Source: Symbiodinium natans
Lineage: Eukaryota > Sar > Dinophyceae > Suessiales > Symbiodiniaceae
Reading direction: 5' to 3'
DNA: 64,000 nucleotides
Assembly: GCA_905221605.1 (NCBI GenBank)
Contig: CAJNDS010002422.1
Location: 370,615 to 434,614, forward strand
Below the pieces are notes generated by a model. That model was given only the letters and a program-made list of their open reading frames with translations. It made no database searches and had not been told where the DNA came from. This document shows, piece by piece, positions 29,406 to 39,159 of the stretch. How positions within the stretch are numbered: position 1 is the first letter of the stretch; each line of letters starts with the position of its first letter. Position numbers and translations under genes: made by a program.

Positions 29406-29870
29406 TTTTTCTCGAGCGTTCCGTGTCCGATGGTGACAGAGTTATTGGAGAGCTTCGCGGTTTTCATTGTGCTTAGTTTCAAAAAGTCCAAGTTTCATTG
29501 GGCAACGGCACGGCACCGTGTTGACTTTCTGGGTGGCTCTGCTGATGACCACTCTAGAATCTATGGCTGCCCTAGGGTCTAAGCCTCTAATCCCCTCCCC
29601 CTAATATTAAACCCCCCCACAATACTATAATATAGCTATGATTGAGAGTATTTAGTATTAGAGGGTAAGGGGGGCTTAATATTAGGGGGAGGGGATTCAG
29701 CCTCCAAGCCATTGGCCCTACTCCAGACTTTCTTGGCATTGGCTCCTCTTTGTTGTTCTCGAGTGCATCGCGGCTCTCTGTGGCCAAAGTTGTCATTCTA
29801 CCTTCGCATGACGGTGTTGGTTTTAACTGTCGACTGCTGGCACTCTGACCTCCCTCTTCGTTGTTCCGCA
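29406..29870 (+). CDS. Candidate exons flanking a TIR element
   Basis: 29406-29465 follows GTCTCCAG and reads IFLERSVSDGDRVIGELRG. Near 29520-29572 another frame reads VDFLGGSADDHSRIYG. Beyond the element (29587-29697), 29710-29845 reads IGPTPDFLGIGSSLLFSSAS then RLSVAKVVILPSHDGVG. Frames are not firmly linked. Confidence 0.3.
29587..29697. mobile_element. Element with about 28-bp terminal inverted repeats
   Basis: Left arm TCCCCTCCCCCTAATATTAA followed by ACCCCCC. Right arm GGGGGGC followed by TTAATATTAGGGGGAGGGGA. One mismatch. Looks like a miniature inverted-repeat transposon or introner. No second copy in the window. Confidence 0.75.
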
Positions 29871-29937
29871 CCCTCTGACTCTACGCGGATTTACAAGATA
29901 AACCCTAAACCCTAAAACCGGATGCTGCAACAGGTCT

Positions 29938-30066
29938 TTGTCGCTTTCATGGACCACCTATGGCCAGGATGCCGGTTGGGCATCCTGGTCATCAGAGCAC
30001 CCAGAGGAGCAGTTTAGCAGGCATCGGCGCTCGGGCGCCAGCGGATATGGGAACCTGGATTCAGCG
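29938..30066 (+). CDS. Candidate exon
   Basis: The frame reads SWTTYGQDAGWASWSSEHPE EQFSRHRRSGASGYGNLDSA between CCCTAAA and TTTAGGG tracts. An alternative frame (FVAFMDHLWPGCRLGILVIR) is also open. Confidence 0.35.
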
Positions 30067-30473
30067 GTTTAGGGTTTAGGGCTTAGGGTTTAAGGTTTAA
30101 GGTTTAGGGTTTAGGGCCGTTTAGGGTTTAGGGTTCAAAGTGTAGAGTGTAGGGTGTAAGGGATGGAGGAAGGGGCGTCCGATGCAACAGCGGGCTTGGA
30201 AGGAGCTTGACCTTGGGGAAGCCGGAGCCCACCGTACGCTTTTCTCTACAACTGACTTCCCTTATGCCCTCAAACCCTTTTACCCTGAAACCCCCCTTAA
30301 ACCCGTATACCCCTAAACCCGTCAACCCTTGCACCCCTGTAAACCCTCAAGCCCCTTAAAAAACCCGAACTCCCTACACAAACCTTCACTTTGCAGGCCT
30401 GAAGCCCTTAAAACCCATAAGCCCTCAAACCTCTAGATCCTAATTTCCCCCTATGGCAAACTTCACTGTGCAG

Positions 30474-30573
30474 GTGGATGGCCAATGCAGGCTTTGCGAC
30501 AACTGCAGAGCAGGGCCCTGCATTCTTCCGCGATCCTACGCAGCACAGCCGAGGGACTTTCGGGCTTTCGGGG
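30474..30573 (+). CDS. Cys-rich exon
   Basis: Follows CTGTGCAG and reads DGQCRLCDNCRAGPCILPRS YAAQPRDFRAFG. The Cys pattern C-x2-C-x2-C-x4-C hints at metal binding. Not recognised. Confidence 0.4.
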
Positions 30574-30639
30574 GATCTAAAGGTCCATCCCTAGATCCCA
30601 AACCCTGAGCCCTCAACCCTACGACCTAAGCCCTAAACC

Positions 30640-31030
30640 ACTAAAAAAAGTTGGGAAACAACTGAGGGTTCCTTCTTCGGAAATCTCAAAGGGTGACTTG
30701 TGGGTTTGTGAGGAATTCTAGGTTGAGTTTGGCAATGGATCTTTTGACCAACGAGCATATTACACCAATGTCACATTTCTGCAAATTCACCTTGCGACGT
30801 TGCGGCCAGCACGGGAGCCTAAATGCCAATGCTATCCCCTGATACTCCCGTGTATACGCAGAATATGCACGAACCAAGATGCTCAGTCTACTTAAAAGGG
30901 CGCATCAGCAGCCTGACGTGAGTAGAGTGGCAGACAAGATGGGCTGAAGTGCCCGGTTTGATCCCCATGCCGACATCCTAAAAACGTGCCGAAGCCATTC
31001 GTTTCAAGTCATGGTTTCCCGCCGCCCCGG
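30640..31030. other. No supported gene
   Basis: Mixed-composition region upstream of the ankyrin gene. A 63-codon reverse frame (30686-30877) is unsupported. It probably contains the ankyrin gene's 5' region. Confidence 0.4.
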
Positions 31031-31032
31031 CC

Positions 31033-32042
31033 ATGTGCTCAACATTTCCAGAAGTTGCTGTGCCTATATCCCCCCTTCAGAATTCTTCTTTATTTTCGTT
31101 TTTCATAAAACCCAGGAGGATATGAAGAACATTATTTTTTTTTGTAAGGTTCCAAGGGGGGGTAGAGGTGCCTCCTCCTGCGCAGCCCCACCTGGGGCGC
31201 TTCGACTCCTTGGAGGTGCCAGAGCAGCCGGAAGTGAGTGTTGAGGACTCGGCACCGACCTGGGAGGAAGAGCCACGCAAGGGCAGCAACCTCGTAGTAG
31301 AGTAGGTAGCCTTTAACCTTTTTGGGGTAGTAGAATCCCCTTAGAATCCCAAAGGTTTAAGCTTTAGTTCCCCCAGGTTACTGGACAAATAAGGTAAAGG
31401 CACGAGCCCGCGGCGCACGTCCATACGGCAGCAGCAACAGAGCGTCTTGAACGAGTTCTACAGTCGGTATGGGTTCAGGAGTGCGGACAGTCCCCGAGTT
31501 CTGAAGTCTTCGTGCTTTGCTTTGTGCAGCCGGACGGAAGGAACGGTTTATCCCATCCACGTGGCAGCTCGTTTGGGCAACGCTGAACTCCTCAGGCTTC
31601 TTCTCAAAGATGGTGCAGACCCGAAGCGCAAAACCGGAAAGGGCCTCACGGCAGAGAGAATCGCCAGAGATGTGGATCAGAATGGCTCGCACAAAGATGT
31701 TTTGCATCTCCTCTTCTGCAACCTGGCAGCTGAGTGGTACCCCTTTTGCCCTTTTTTGGGTTATGGTTGTCCCCTTTGCAAAGTACCTAGCACCAAAAAG
31801 GGTACTGTAACCCTAAACCCTAAACCCTAAACCCTAAACCCTAAACCCTAAACCCTAAACCCTAAACCCTAAACCCTAAACCCTAAACCCTAAACCCTAA
31901 ACCCTAAACCCTAAACCCTAAACCCTAAACCCTAAGCAGGGTACCCTCATTAAAAAGACGGCTACTTTGCTACCAAGGCAAGGTGGTCAACCTAAGGGAT
32001 GCCCTCCGCCTCATGTCCAGTGAAAGCTCCACTAGGGTTTGA
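31033..32042 (+). CDS. Ankyrin-repeat protein, four exons with introner introns
   Basis: Exons 31033-31059, 31168-31282, 31400-31717 and 31978-32042 total 525 bp (174 residues), all in phase. The acidic, Pro-rich N-terminus (MCSTFPEVAVPPPAQPHLGR) is followed by one clear ankyrin repeat, YPIHVAARLGNAELLRLLLK then DGADPKRKTGKGLTA. The C-terminal helix region is SHKDVLHLLFCKVVNLRDAL. Introns: GT-AG with repeat GTGCCT; GC-AG with GGCA; GC-AG with GCAA. Dinoflagellates carry many such short ankyrin proteins, so partners are unknown. The start is the first in-frame ATG after a stop. The last codons AGG GTT TGA look telomere-like and the gene could continue into 32222-32300. Confidence 0.72.
31060..31167 (+). 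mobile_element. Introner in the ankyrin gene, TATATCCCCCTT family
   Basis: 108 bp, GT-AG, flanked by GTGCCT (31060-31065 and 31168-31173). Same family as 19960-20058. Confidence 0.85.
31283..31399 (+). mobile_element. Introner in the ankyrin gene, AGTAGAGTAGG family
   Basis: 117 bp, GC-AG. It begins GCAGCAACC, contains AGTAGAGTAGGTAGCC and GGTTACTGGACAAATAAGG, and the join restores PRKGTSPRRTSIRQ. Other copies: 23677-23777 and 41645-41745. Confidence 0.8.
31718..31977 (+). mobile_element. Introner with an inserted telomere tract, ankyrin gene
   Basis: 260-bp GC-AG intron flanked by GCAA (31718-31721, 31978-31981). It is a TTGGTAGCCC-family introner whose middle is split by a pure CCCTAAA tract (31806-31938). 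GGGTAC precedes (31800-31805) and follows (31939-31944) the tract, a 6-bp duplication. Confidence 0.85.
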
Positions 32043-32221
32043 CTTCCCTGGGGGCTTTGGTTTCTTTTTAGGGGACGAGTCATGTTCCCTTCCATGGTCC
32101 CTTTTTATATACTAAAATAAGAAAGACGAGCCCCCAAAACCTTATTCTAATTACCCTAAACCCTAAACCCTAAACCCTAAACCCTAAATCCTACATTAAG
32201 GCCCCTGTTCTAATCATTAGG

Positions 32222-32305
32222 ACCGCTTGTTCACCTCGTGGGAGCCGCGCGGCCCCACGTCTGGAGTCTCCAAGAGGGCTGTTGTCTTCTTAACTAGATC
32301 AGAGT
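32222..32305 (+). CDS. Candidate exon, possibly the ankyrin gene's last
   Basis: Follows ATTAG and reads DRLFTSWEPRGPTSGVSKRA VVFLT in one frame; another is open for similar length. The region before it (32075-32200) holds an element fragment and CCCTAAA units. Confidence 0.3.
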
Positions 32306-32446
32306 TAGGGTTTAGGGTTTAGGGTTTAGGGTTTAGGGTTTAGGGTTTAGGGTTTAGGATTTAGGGTTTAGGGTTTAGGGTTTAGGGTTTAGGGTTTAGG
32401 GTTTAGGGTTTAGGGTTTAGGGTTTAGGGTTTAGGGTTTAGCGTTT

Positions 32447-32522
32447 GCTTTTGGGGTTATGGGCTTTCTTATAATATGAACAAAAAGGATCCTTTTTTCT
32501 TCCTAGGGGAACCGGGATTAAG
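32447..32522. mobile_element. Solo copy of the element nested at 3334-3423
   Basis: GGGTTATGGGCTTTCTTATA and CCTTTTTTCTTCCTAGGGGA are shared almost exactly with 3334-3423. Confidence 0.65.
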
Positions 32523-32879
32523 TTAAGCAGGAGTTGTCTTCGAGCCTCCTCACTTGAGGGGTTTAGGGTTTAGGCTTTAGGGTCTAGGGTTTAGGGTTTA
32601 GGGTTTAGGGTTTAGGGTATGAGCTTGGTTTCGCTCCAGATACGTTCGATTTGCAGAGATTGTGCCACTGTTTGAGGGTGACATGCACCAGGAGCGTGCA
32701 GTTTGCCGGGGATGGATCCTGAAAGCGGCCGTAGATACGCGTATTGGGCACTGTGCATGCGCTTCAAGACACCCGCAAACGGTGATGCATGGACCTTTCA
32801 GGGCTGTCAAAAGGCCAATGTTCCTTGTGTTTTTGGGTTTGTCGCAACCTCCAAAGGACCCCATCGTAGTCAAAGGGTC

Positions 32880-33006
32880 CATCTTCTATAAGGAGGGGCC
32901 CCCTTACTATGGTAACTGTACTTAAGGGACTTAAAGCCTAAGTTAGGATCCTTATAACCCAATTGAGGGCTCTTATAACTCTACTTATGGGGGCCCCTCC
33001 TTGTAG
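32880..33006. mobile_element. Inverted-repeat element, AAGGAGGGGCCCC arms
   Basis: TATAAGGAGGGGCCCCCTTA pairs with ATGGGGGCCCCTCCTTGTAG. The interior GTAACTGTACTTAAGGG block resembles the TTGGAGGTTCATGGTAC family interior. Confidence 0.55.
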
Positions 33007-33113
33007 GGTCTGGGGGTAGCCGAACAACCCATGTTTGTGCAGCTAAAGGGGCCTGCTGGCTTCTCACTGATGGAGACAGGTGTCACTCGCTGGTGCCCGG
33101 ATGTCCGGTTTCC

Positions 33114-33227
33114 ACGTGGTCACTTCTCAAAATTATGGTTCCTTTGTGGGTGCCGTAACTGTTGGTGGGGCCGCCTTATATTGAAGTAGCCCCAAAAGGG
33201 ACTCGAATTTAGAGAAGTGATCATGTA
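33114..33227. mobile_element. Element of the ACTTCTCAAAATTATGG family
   Basis: Arms TGGTCACTTCTCAAAATTAT and ATTTAGAGAAGTGATCATG. It is a clean copy, located just before the tandem-repeat ORF. Confidence 0.7.
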
Positions 33228-33238
33228 AAGCAACCTGC

Positions 33239-33543
33239 TTGTGCTTTACCTCACGCCAGACACGCGCGTTTGCAGCCAGAACTCTCTTCGCACACGCCGA
33301 GAGCTACCGCTCCCAGAGTTCCGGCATGCCGTCCGTATCAAAGGGGACGTGTCGCTGCACTTGTGCAGCCAGAACTCATTCGTGCAAATTTGTCAAAAAC
33401 TTCAGCTCCCAGAGTTCAGGCCTGCCGTCCGAACGAACAGTCCGGGCATGGGCCGCCAGAACTCAGCGTATGTCAATATGTCGAAGAGCTTCAGCTGCCA
33501 GAGTTCGCCGTACCAGCCCAGAAAACTGCACTGTCAGTGGTAG
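33239..33543 (+). CDS. ORF with three 85-90 bp tandem repeats
   Basis: All three frames are open because the DNA itself is repeated: AGCCAGAACTC and CCCAGAGTTC anchor each unit (33271, about 33366, about 33450). One frame gives LPEFRHAVRIKGDVSLHLCS and LQLPEFRPAVRTNSPGM before a stop at 33541-33543; another gives VEELQLPEFAVPAQK in the last unit. A small frameshift between units is likely. A repeat protein or a decayed one; function unknown. Confidence 0.4.
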
Positions 33544-33999
33544 TACGACCGCTGCGCGTCCTAACACCCCCAAGCCTTGAACCGCAAAACCCAAACCCTA
33601 AACCCTAAACACCGAAATCCCAAACCCGACCCTAAACCCTCTATCCGAAACCCTACCCTCCCCCCCCCCCTAGGCCCTACCCTCAATCCTACCCTCTACC
33701 CGACCCTAAACACCCCAAACCCCAACCCTTAAACCCCAAACCCTAAACCCCTGACCCTAAAACCCGCAAACCCTAAACCCCAAACCCTTAAACCCCAAAC
33801 CCTAAAACCCCAAACCCTAAAACCCCAAACCCCAAACCCCAAACCCTAAACTCCAAGCCCTAAACTCCAAACCCTACGCGCTGCGCCTCCAGCTTGCTCA
33901 CGACAAGGATCGCTTGGCGCTCCGCCTCGTGGCCTTCGCCGTCGATGTGCTGCCACCTTCAGTGCTGAAGCTGGGTTGCGTTCCAAACACTTCTACAGC

Positions 34000-35640
34000 A
34001 CAGATTTGTATAATATATATATATACACACATGTTTTTGTAGTATGTGTATAAATATATACAAATATATATATATATATACCTATATCTATATCTATAAC
34101 CACAATCTAGAGACGTGACCATAAGAAAAAGTATGCACATACACATATATCTATATACACATATATATGTATATACATATATATATATACATGCACATAT
34201 ATATATGTATATATACATATATCTATATATATATATATGCATCTGCTAGCTACCTCCCCACCCCCGCCCCGCTTCACACGACCTGCCTTCTGAGCATTGT
34301 TACTTGGGCCGGCTCGAGAAACCCCAAATTTTAACCAGCCAACATTAGTTTCTGGGAGTTCGGGTGTTCGTTTTTGTTTTTTTCGATCCGACTCGAGTTC
34401 GGTAACCCTCATGGGTTGTTGTTTCCTTTCGTACCATTCTATTTTTAGACGGGGAGGGGGCTTCGAGCCGGCTCGAAGAAACTCGGAGTTTTTGACCAAC
34501 AAAGCGAACTTCATATAGCCGGTACATCTAAACATAATTCATATGACAGGTACGTTTTGATTTTTGCTCTTTGCTATTTAGTTTAGTTCGTCTGAGTCAT
34601 TGAATTTATACAGATAGTATCATATATACTTGATAGAACTAATGCACTTCTTACAAGTAATATAGGTAATATAATGAATGTAAGAGTAACATCAATAATG
34701 TAACCAATAGAAGTAATAGAATGTTGAGAACTGAAGAAGCCAAGACCGTTGAGATAACGAGTAAACGCAAACTCATCAACGTAACTAATACGTCTAAAAT
34801 CATGGGGTATACGCACCTATCAAATATAGTCTAAGAACAGAACTAGCTTTGTGAACACAAATCTTCTGACGAATATCGTGAATGCAAGTAGTGTAATCCA
34901 TATAACAAGTGATAGGTCTAACTTTCTTAGTATACTTCATATGCCGAAGATATTTTTGTAACCAGTACAATATACGCATGGTGTTGAATACACAACATAT
35001 ATCTGACGTAATTGAAAAACTGAAAAAAAAACTACATATATCGAATATAGTTAATCTAACGAATGAAAAGTATGATTGTATAGCCATCTTAGTCAGGCAT
35101 TAATACAAGGCATTGTATGTTCATTGTATTCAGTATAATCACTATTGTCAATAATGATTTTTATTCATATTAATTATATAGTCACATATTTTACATCCGT
35201 TGATACATATTCATTGTATTGCTGTATTCGATGTGCTCATTGCATTCAGTGTACCTGTTGTAGTGGTTATATTAGTTGGTAGTTGGTTCTACTAATTATT
35301 TGGCGAGGGTAGTTATACTCTTGATAGTCAGTCAGTCAATCTGTTTTTTCTCTATGTTCCGGAAACAAGACAACCTGACAGGCTCTGCGCTGCTTATCAG
35401 GGGGGGGGGGGCAAATCCCAATCAATATATTAGATACAACATTACGGAAAACGCCATATGTTAGTTTTGATGATCAGTTGGGGTGTGATTGCTTGAGAAA
35501 AGATGTTTTGTACAAAGCACAACATGGCAAACCATGTGAGATGTCAGCTTTTGTTTATCGAAAGGTTTAGCTGAAGATACGACGTTTCGAATAAAGTCGG
35601 ATAAAGCTTACCCTAGCTAGCACATATAGCAAGTGCTTGA
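34000..35640. other. AT-rich island with (TA)n and low-complexity DNA
   Basis: Composition drops sharply compared with the rest. 34010-34250 is TATA/CACATA microsatellite. 34560-35520 is A/T-rich unique-looking DNA lacking telomere units. Reverse-strand frames 34583-34816 and 34800-35087 are long for such composition but match nothing I recognise. Could be intergenic DNA or a foreign insertion. Confidence 0.6.
34583..35087 (-). other. Two overlapping reverse ORFs in AT-rich DNA, unsupported
   Basis: 34800-35087 reads SITSDICCVFNTMRILYWLQ and RHMKYTKKVRPITCYMDYTT; 34583-34816 reads RISYVDEFAFTRYLNGLGFF and a hydrophobic tail. They abut in neighbouring frames, as in a decayed element with a frameshift. 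Opposite to every certain gene. No family claimed. Confidence 0.2.
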
Positions 35641-35687
35641 AGCTGGTGGTTACTACAATTTAGTAGCGTCTGAGTACAAACGCATAG

Positions 35688-35897
35688 TTGCAGATTGCGC
35701 CCACAGCCTCTTTGCTTCAGAAGAATCGGGCGCAAAGGGGCGACCTAGAAGGGACTGTAAAGTCGACCATCCACGATCCAAGATACGTGCAGGACTTTCT
35801 GAGGCATCTTTGCCGTCCACCGTCTGGGCCCAAACCTCTAGGTACCAATTGGCCCGGACATCTTCTTGTCCATTGCCCCCTCCAAGAAAAGCTTTAA
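35688..35897 (+). CDS. Candidate exon, unknown protein
   Basis: The frame reads KNRAQRGDLEGTVKSTIHDP RYVQDFLRHLCRPPSGP and stops at 35895-35897. It lies at the edge of the AT-rich island and is GC-normal. A second frame is open over part of it. Confidence 0.35.
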   Translation: MQIAPTASLLQKNRAQRGDLEGTVKSTIHDPRYVQDFLRHLCRPPSGPKPLGTNWPGHLLVHCPLQEKL

Positions 35898-35939
35898 GCA
35901 GGTAGTGGGGCGGGGGGTGGGGTGGGGTGGGGGCGGGTA

Positions 35940-36440
35940 CTATATACATGTATATATATATATATATATATTGGTCATTATGTATGAAAACACATGCATT
36001 TAAGTAAACATATGGTTCAGACTTGCACAAGGTTTTTGTTTCAATAACCATAGCAAAGCACATGTGTTCTAAACCATATGAAAAAGACGTAAAAGTGTAT
36101 ATAGAGAAAAATACACATGTATATGTGTAATATCGCATCAAATACTGATGTATGATTCACAATTCACACATCCCATCCAACATGTAGATCGACAATATGT
36201 AATCGATGGTATCATGTATATATATATATATACAACCTATAGCGCACTACTATGTGGATGTTATTTGTAGCCCATTGGTATTCACGCAACAACAAAACAA
36301 AACCACCTGCAACAATTCAAAAGAAATTGTAGAGTCTTTAGCTAGGGTTTGCTTAGGGTTTAGGGTCAACCGTGTTGACATGATTCGTCCATCGTTTTAA
36401 TGCAAACCCCCCCCCCCCCCCAAAAAAAAAAAAAAAAAAG
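35940..36440. other. AT-rich stretch with (TA)n, then C-run and A-run
   Basis: TATA repeats at 35950-35971 and 36215-36232 and AT-rich unique DNA, ending in poly-C (36407-36421) followed by poly-A (36422-36439). No gene seen. Confidence 0.6.
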
Positions 36441-36784
36441 AAGCAAAGACAAATCATTCCAGTCAAATATCACCTATACAAGGGTTCTTGAGCCTGCAAC
36501 CCTAGATCCATCCGATGCCCCTAAGGGTGGGGTAGACAGGCCGCAAGCAGAGCTCTAAACGCTAGGCCTGAAGCCCCCATCCCAAACCCCTGAGACACCC
36601 CAGAAACCAACGCCACGCCAAAAGCCTGGACTCCAAGCTTGGTGCCCTACTCTTAGGGTTTAGGGTTTAGGGTTTAGGGTTTAGGGTTTAGGGTTTAGGG
36701 TTTAGGGTTTAGGGTTTAGGGTTTAGGGTTTAGGGTTTAGGGTTTAGGGTTTAGGGTTTAGGGTCTGCCTGTTGCTTCCTTCCG

Positions 36785-36833
36785 CCCAGGAAGGGCTATA
36801 GCGATGAGCTCGCGCAGGCCTTTGCTGGGTGCA
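36785..36833 (+). CDS. Candidate short exon
   Basis: Follows CGCCCAG and reads KGYSDELAQAFAGCRS. Short; weak. Confidence 0.2.
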
Positions 36834-37066
36834 GAAGCTTGGGTTTAGGCCTCAGGTTTAGAGCCACAGCCACCCTCCCACCCCACCGGTGATGATTTAC
36901 GGGATGACCCACGTCGCAAAAACGATACACGAACCCACGAACCAATATCCGGAGAACTCATAGTAACTACCCAACCCGAAACTCCGCAACCTCAAAAAAA
37001 TAGAAATGGTCTATAATTACCCCCTCACTGATCCCGTGCCAAGAGCTTTCCCAGCATGTCAATCCA

Positions 37067-37318
37067 GTGGGGACCTCAGTGGGCAACATCCATAGTCTCT
37101 TGGTCGAACTCGAGGTGCACCCGGCTCTCCGCCTCAGCCTTTGCCTTTGTTTCGTGTGGTTTCGTCGGGCAGACAGGAAGAGTGGAGCCCGGATGCTCTT
37201 GAAAGCAGTTTGGCCATTCCGACCGTTGTCGAAGCAAAAGTGCTGCTGGAGGGGACAGCTTTGCGCACGGGCCACTGCCATTTGGACAATGCGAAGCCTC
37301 ACGCTCACTAAATTTTAA
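37067..37318 (+). CDS. Candidate exon with a hydrophobic part
   Basis: The frame reads VGNIHSLLVELEVHPALRLS LCLCFVWFRRADRKSGARML and stops at 37316-37318. The reverse strand is open too (36967-37308). Not recognised. Confidence 0.25.
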   Translation: MGTSVGNIHSLLVELEVHPALRLSLCLCFVWFRRADRKSGARMLLKAVWPFRPLSKQKCCWRGQLCARATAIWTMRSLTLTKF

Positions 37319-37639
37319 ATCATGGTTCGAGCATGTCTAGGTGTTCCGCTCCAGCAATGGGTTGCATGCATGTCGCATCGTGGCGCGCGCCATTCAACAG
37401 CTTGGGAATGTTTGACTACGCGTGGCGTCGAGATTGGTGCCGGCTTACATGGTGCTGAACTGTGACACAGGACGGCGCGAGAGAACAACGGGGAGCCAAT
37501 TCGCGAAGAATGCGCGCAGAACAAGACGCGAACCGTAAGATGCTCGTTTCGAATTACATCCGGACTCAGAATTGAATGCACTGACCGGTTATTTACAAGG
37601 CTACGAGACTGCAGAGAAGGCAAATTCAACGACGAGTTA

Positions 37640-38010
37640 CAAGAACCTGTTCAGGCAGAGTACGACAACCAGAAAGGGAGTTCCGAAAATGATTAAACGA
37701 GCAGTTAAGTAAGCGTGCAAATAGAATAGTTGTTGAACTCCCCGTTGACAGGGTGTGAGTGTACTGTAGTTACAGTTACAGCGTTGAAGTTGTTGTAAGT
37801 TATGTTTTCAACGGGCTCTGTCGCCATTTTTCCCCGGGTTAGGGTGTTTGGGTTGTATACTATGGGTTCTATGGGGTATTGGTGGATCATTCTGAGGACG
37901 TTGTGAAAGGGTCGGGGTTCGGGTTTGTGATCTGCCCGACAGGTTGTGCGGTGGAAACAAGAAATGGCTAGTGCTTCCTTTGTTCATGGGAGCCCTAGGC
38001 CCTAGGTTCG
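37640..38010. other. No supported gene
   Basis: Mixed sequence without telomere units, containing short GTTACAGTTACAG and GGGTTCGGG-like motifs. No convincing frame. Confidence 0.4.
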
Positions 38011-38041
38011 AAACTAGGGTTTAGGGTTCAGGGTTCAGGGT

Positions 38042-38305
38042 TTAGGGTTTAGGGTTTAGGGTTTGTGGTTTAAGGTGTCGGGCTGTTGAGCTGTTGTTTC
38101 TCGCCTTTAGCAGTTGGGTTTGTTCTGCCTTCGGCAGAGGGACGTTCCAAGCTGGTAACATGCAAGAAAACATCCATTCGATAGGTAGTTCGCTGAAGAT
38201 TTCATGATCCTTCTCGCCTTGTGCGTGGACAGCAGACGGAAGCTGGGCATTTGGATAGGCCCTCCGCTCACCTTCTGCGGACTTCGACAAAACGGGAAGC
38301 CACAA
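38042..38305 (-). CDS. Possible reverse-strand exon
   Basis: The reverse frame reads SKSAEGERRAYPNAQLPSAV then EKDHEIFSELPIEWMFSCML. Its composition is more protein-like than the + frames here. It would be one of very few minus-strand genes, so confidence is low. Confidence 0.25.
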   Translation of the reverse strand: MWLPVLSKSAEGERRAYPNAQLPSAVHAQGEKDHEIFSELPIEWMFSCMLPAWNVPLPKAEQTQLLKARNNSSTARHLKPQTLNPKP

Positions 38306-38696
38306 ATACGATTGTCATGTTTTGCATCTAGCTAGATGACCCTGTGCTGGTTTCAAAGCTTAGCGTTTTGTATTTCCGTCCTGGCGTTCAGGGTTCGGCA
38401 CTGCTGTTAGCCAAACTTTCGGATTCTTTGCGATCTGGCTTCCACCCGAGCCCTGAAACTCGCCTCGCGAAATCAACGCCAATGCACACCAGAATCGAGA
38501 TGCACCCCCAAACTACATTCATAATGGACTGAATCAAGATCACGGCATCTCGAGTCAGAAGACTCAAGCCTCAAACGTCGAACGACCTTCAAGAGCATTG
38601 TGGGCAACATTCGGGGCGTGAGGTGCAGTGCGGAGGTTGTGGGGAGGCGGGTGGGCGGGGAAGGCGGCAGCGGGCTACCAGCATGTCCGACAGCAT

Positions 38697-38830
38697 CATG
38701 GGGTTGGTGTTGAGGCAATCCTGAACTCTAAGCGCCATCCCATGCAAGAAGTTATCATAGGTTTCATGGGGTTGGTGTTGAGGCAATCCTGAACTCTAAG
38801 CGCCATCCCATGCAAGAAATTATCATAGGT
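38697..38830. repeat. Two tandem copies of a 67-bp unit
   Basis: Both units start CATGGGGTTGGTGTTGAGGC and end TTATCATAGGTTT, with a single difference (AAGTTATC versus AAATTATC). The length is not a multiple of three, so the duplication breaks the reverse frame across it. Confidence 0.9.
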
Positions 38831-38999
38831 TTCAGGGATATAGGGCTTTGGGTTTCAATGTTTCAGGGTGCCGTGTCGAGGCAGCAGCGCATTCAAGACT
38901 TTCAGCATCTGCTTTCTCTGTATTCCCCTGAAACTCGCAGCGCTGCGGTTTCGTGATGCCTGGCGTCACCCCTGCGGAAAGTGAAACTGCGAAGAATGC

Positions 39000-39153
39000 A
39001 AAACCCCTTAAGGGTATTCGATTCTATGTGGGTATAAAAGGGGTACCCCTGAAAACCCCTTAAGGGGATTCTATTCTATTTGGGGTATAAAAGGGGTACC
39101 CCTGAAAACCCCTTAAGGGAATTCTATTCTATTTGGGGTATCAAAGGGGTACC
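39000..39153. repeat. Three tandem 51-54 bp units with palindromes
   Basis: Each unit contains CCCCTTAAGGG, ATTCTATTCTAT, TATAAAA and the palindrome AGGGGTACCCCT, followed directly by CCCTAAA units. CCTTAAGG and GGGTACCC recall the cores of several introner families here, so it may be a tandemly amplified element. Confidence 0.85.
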
Positions 39154-39159
39154 CCTAAA

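Noticed and set aside
33898-34535. Ile/Tyr-rich reverse ORFs
   Set aside because: Translation of TATA/CACATA microsatellite DNA.
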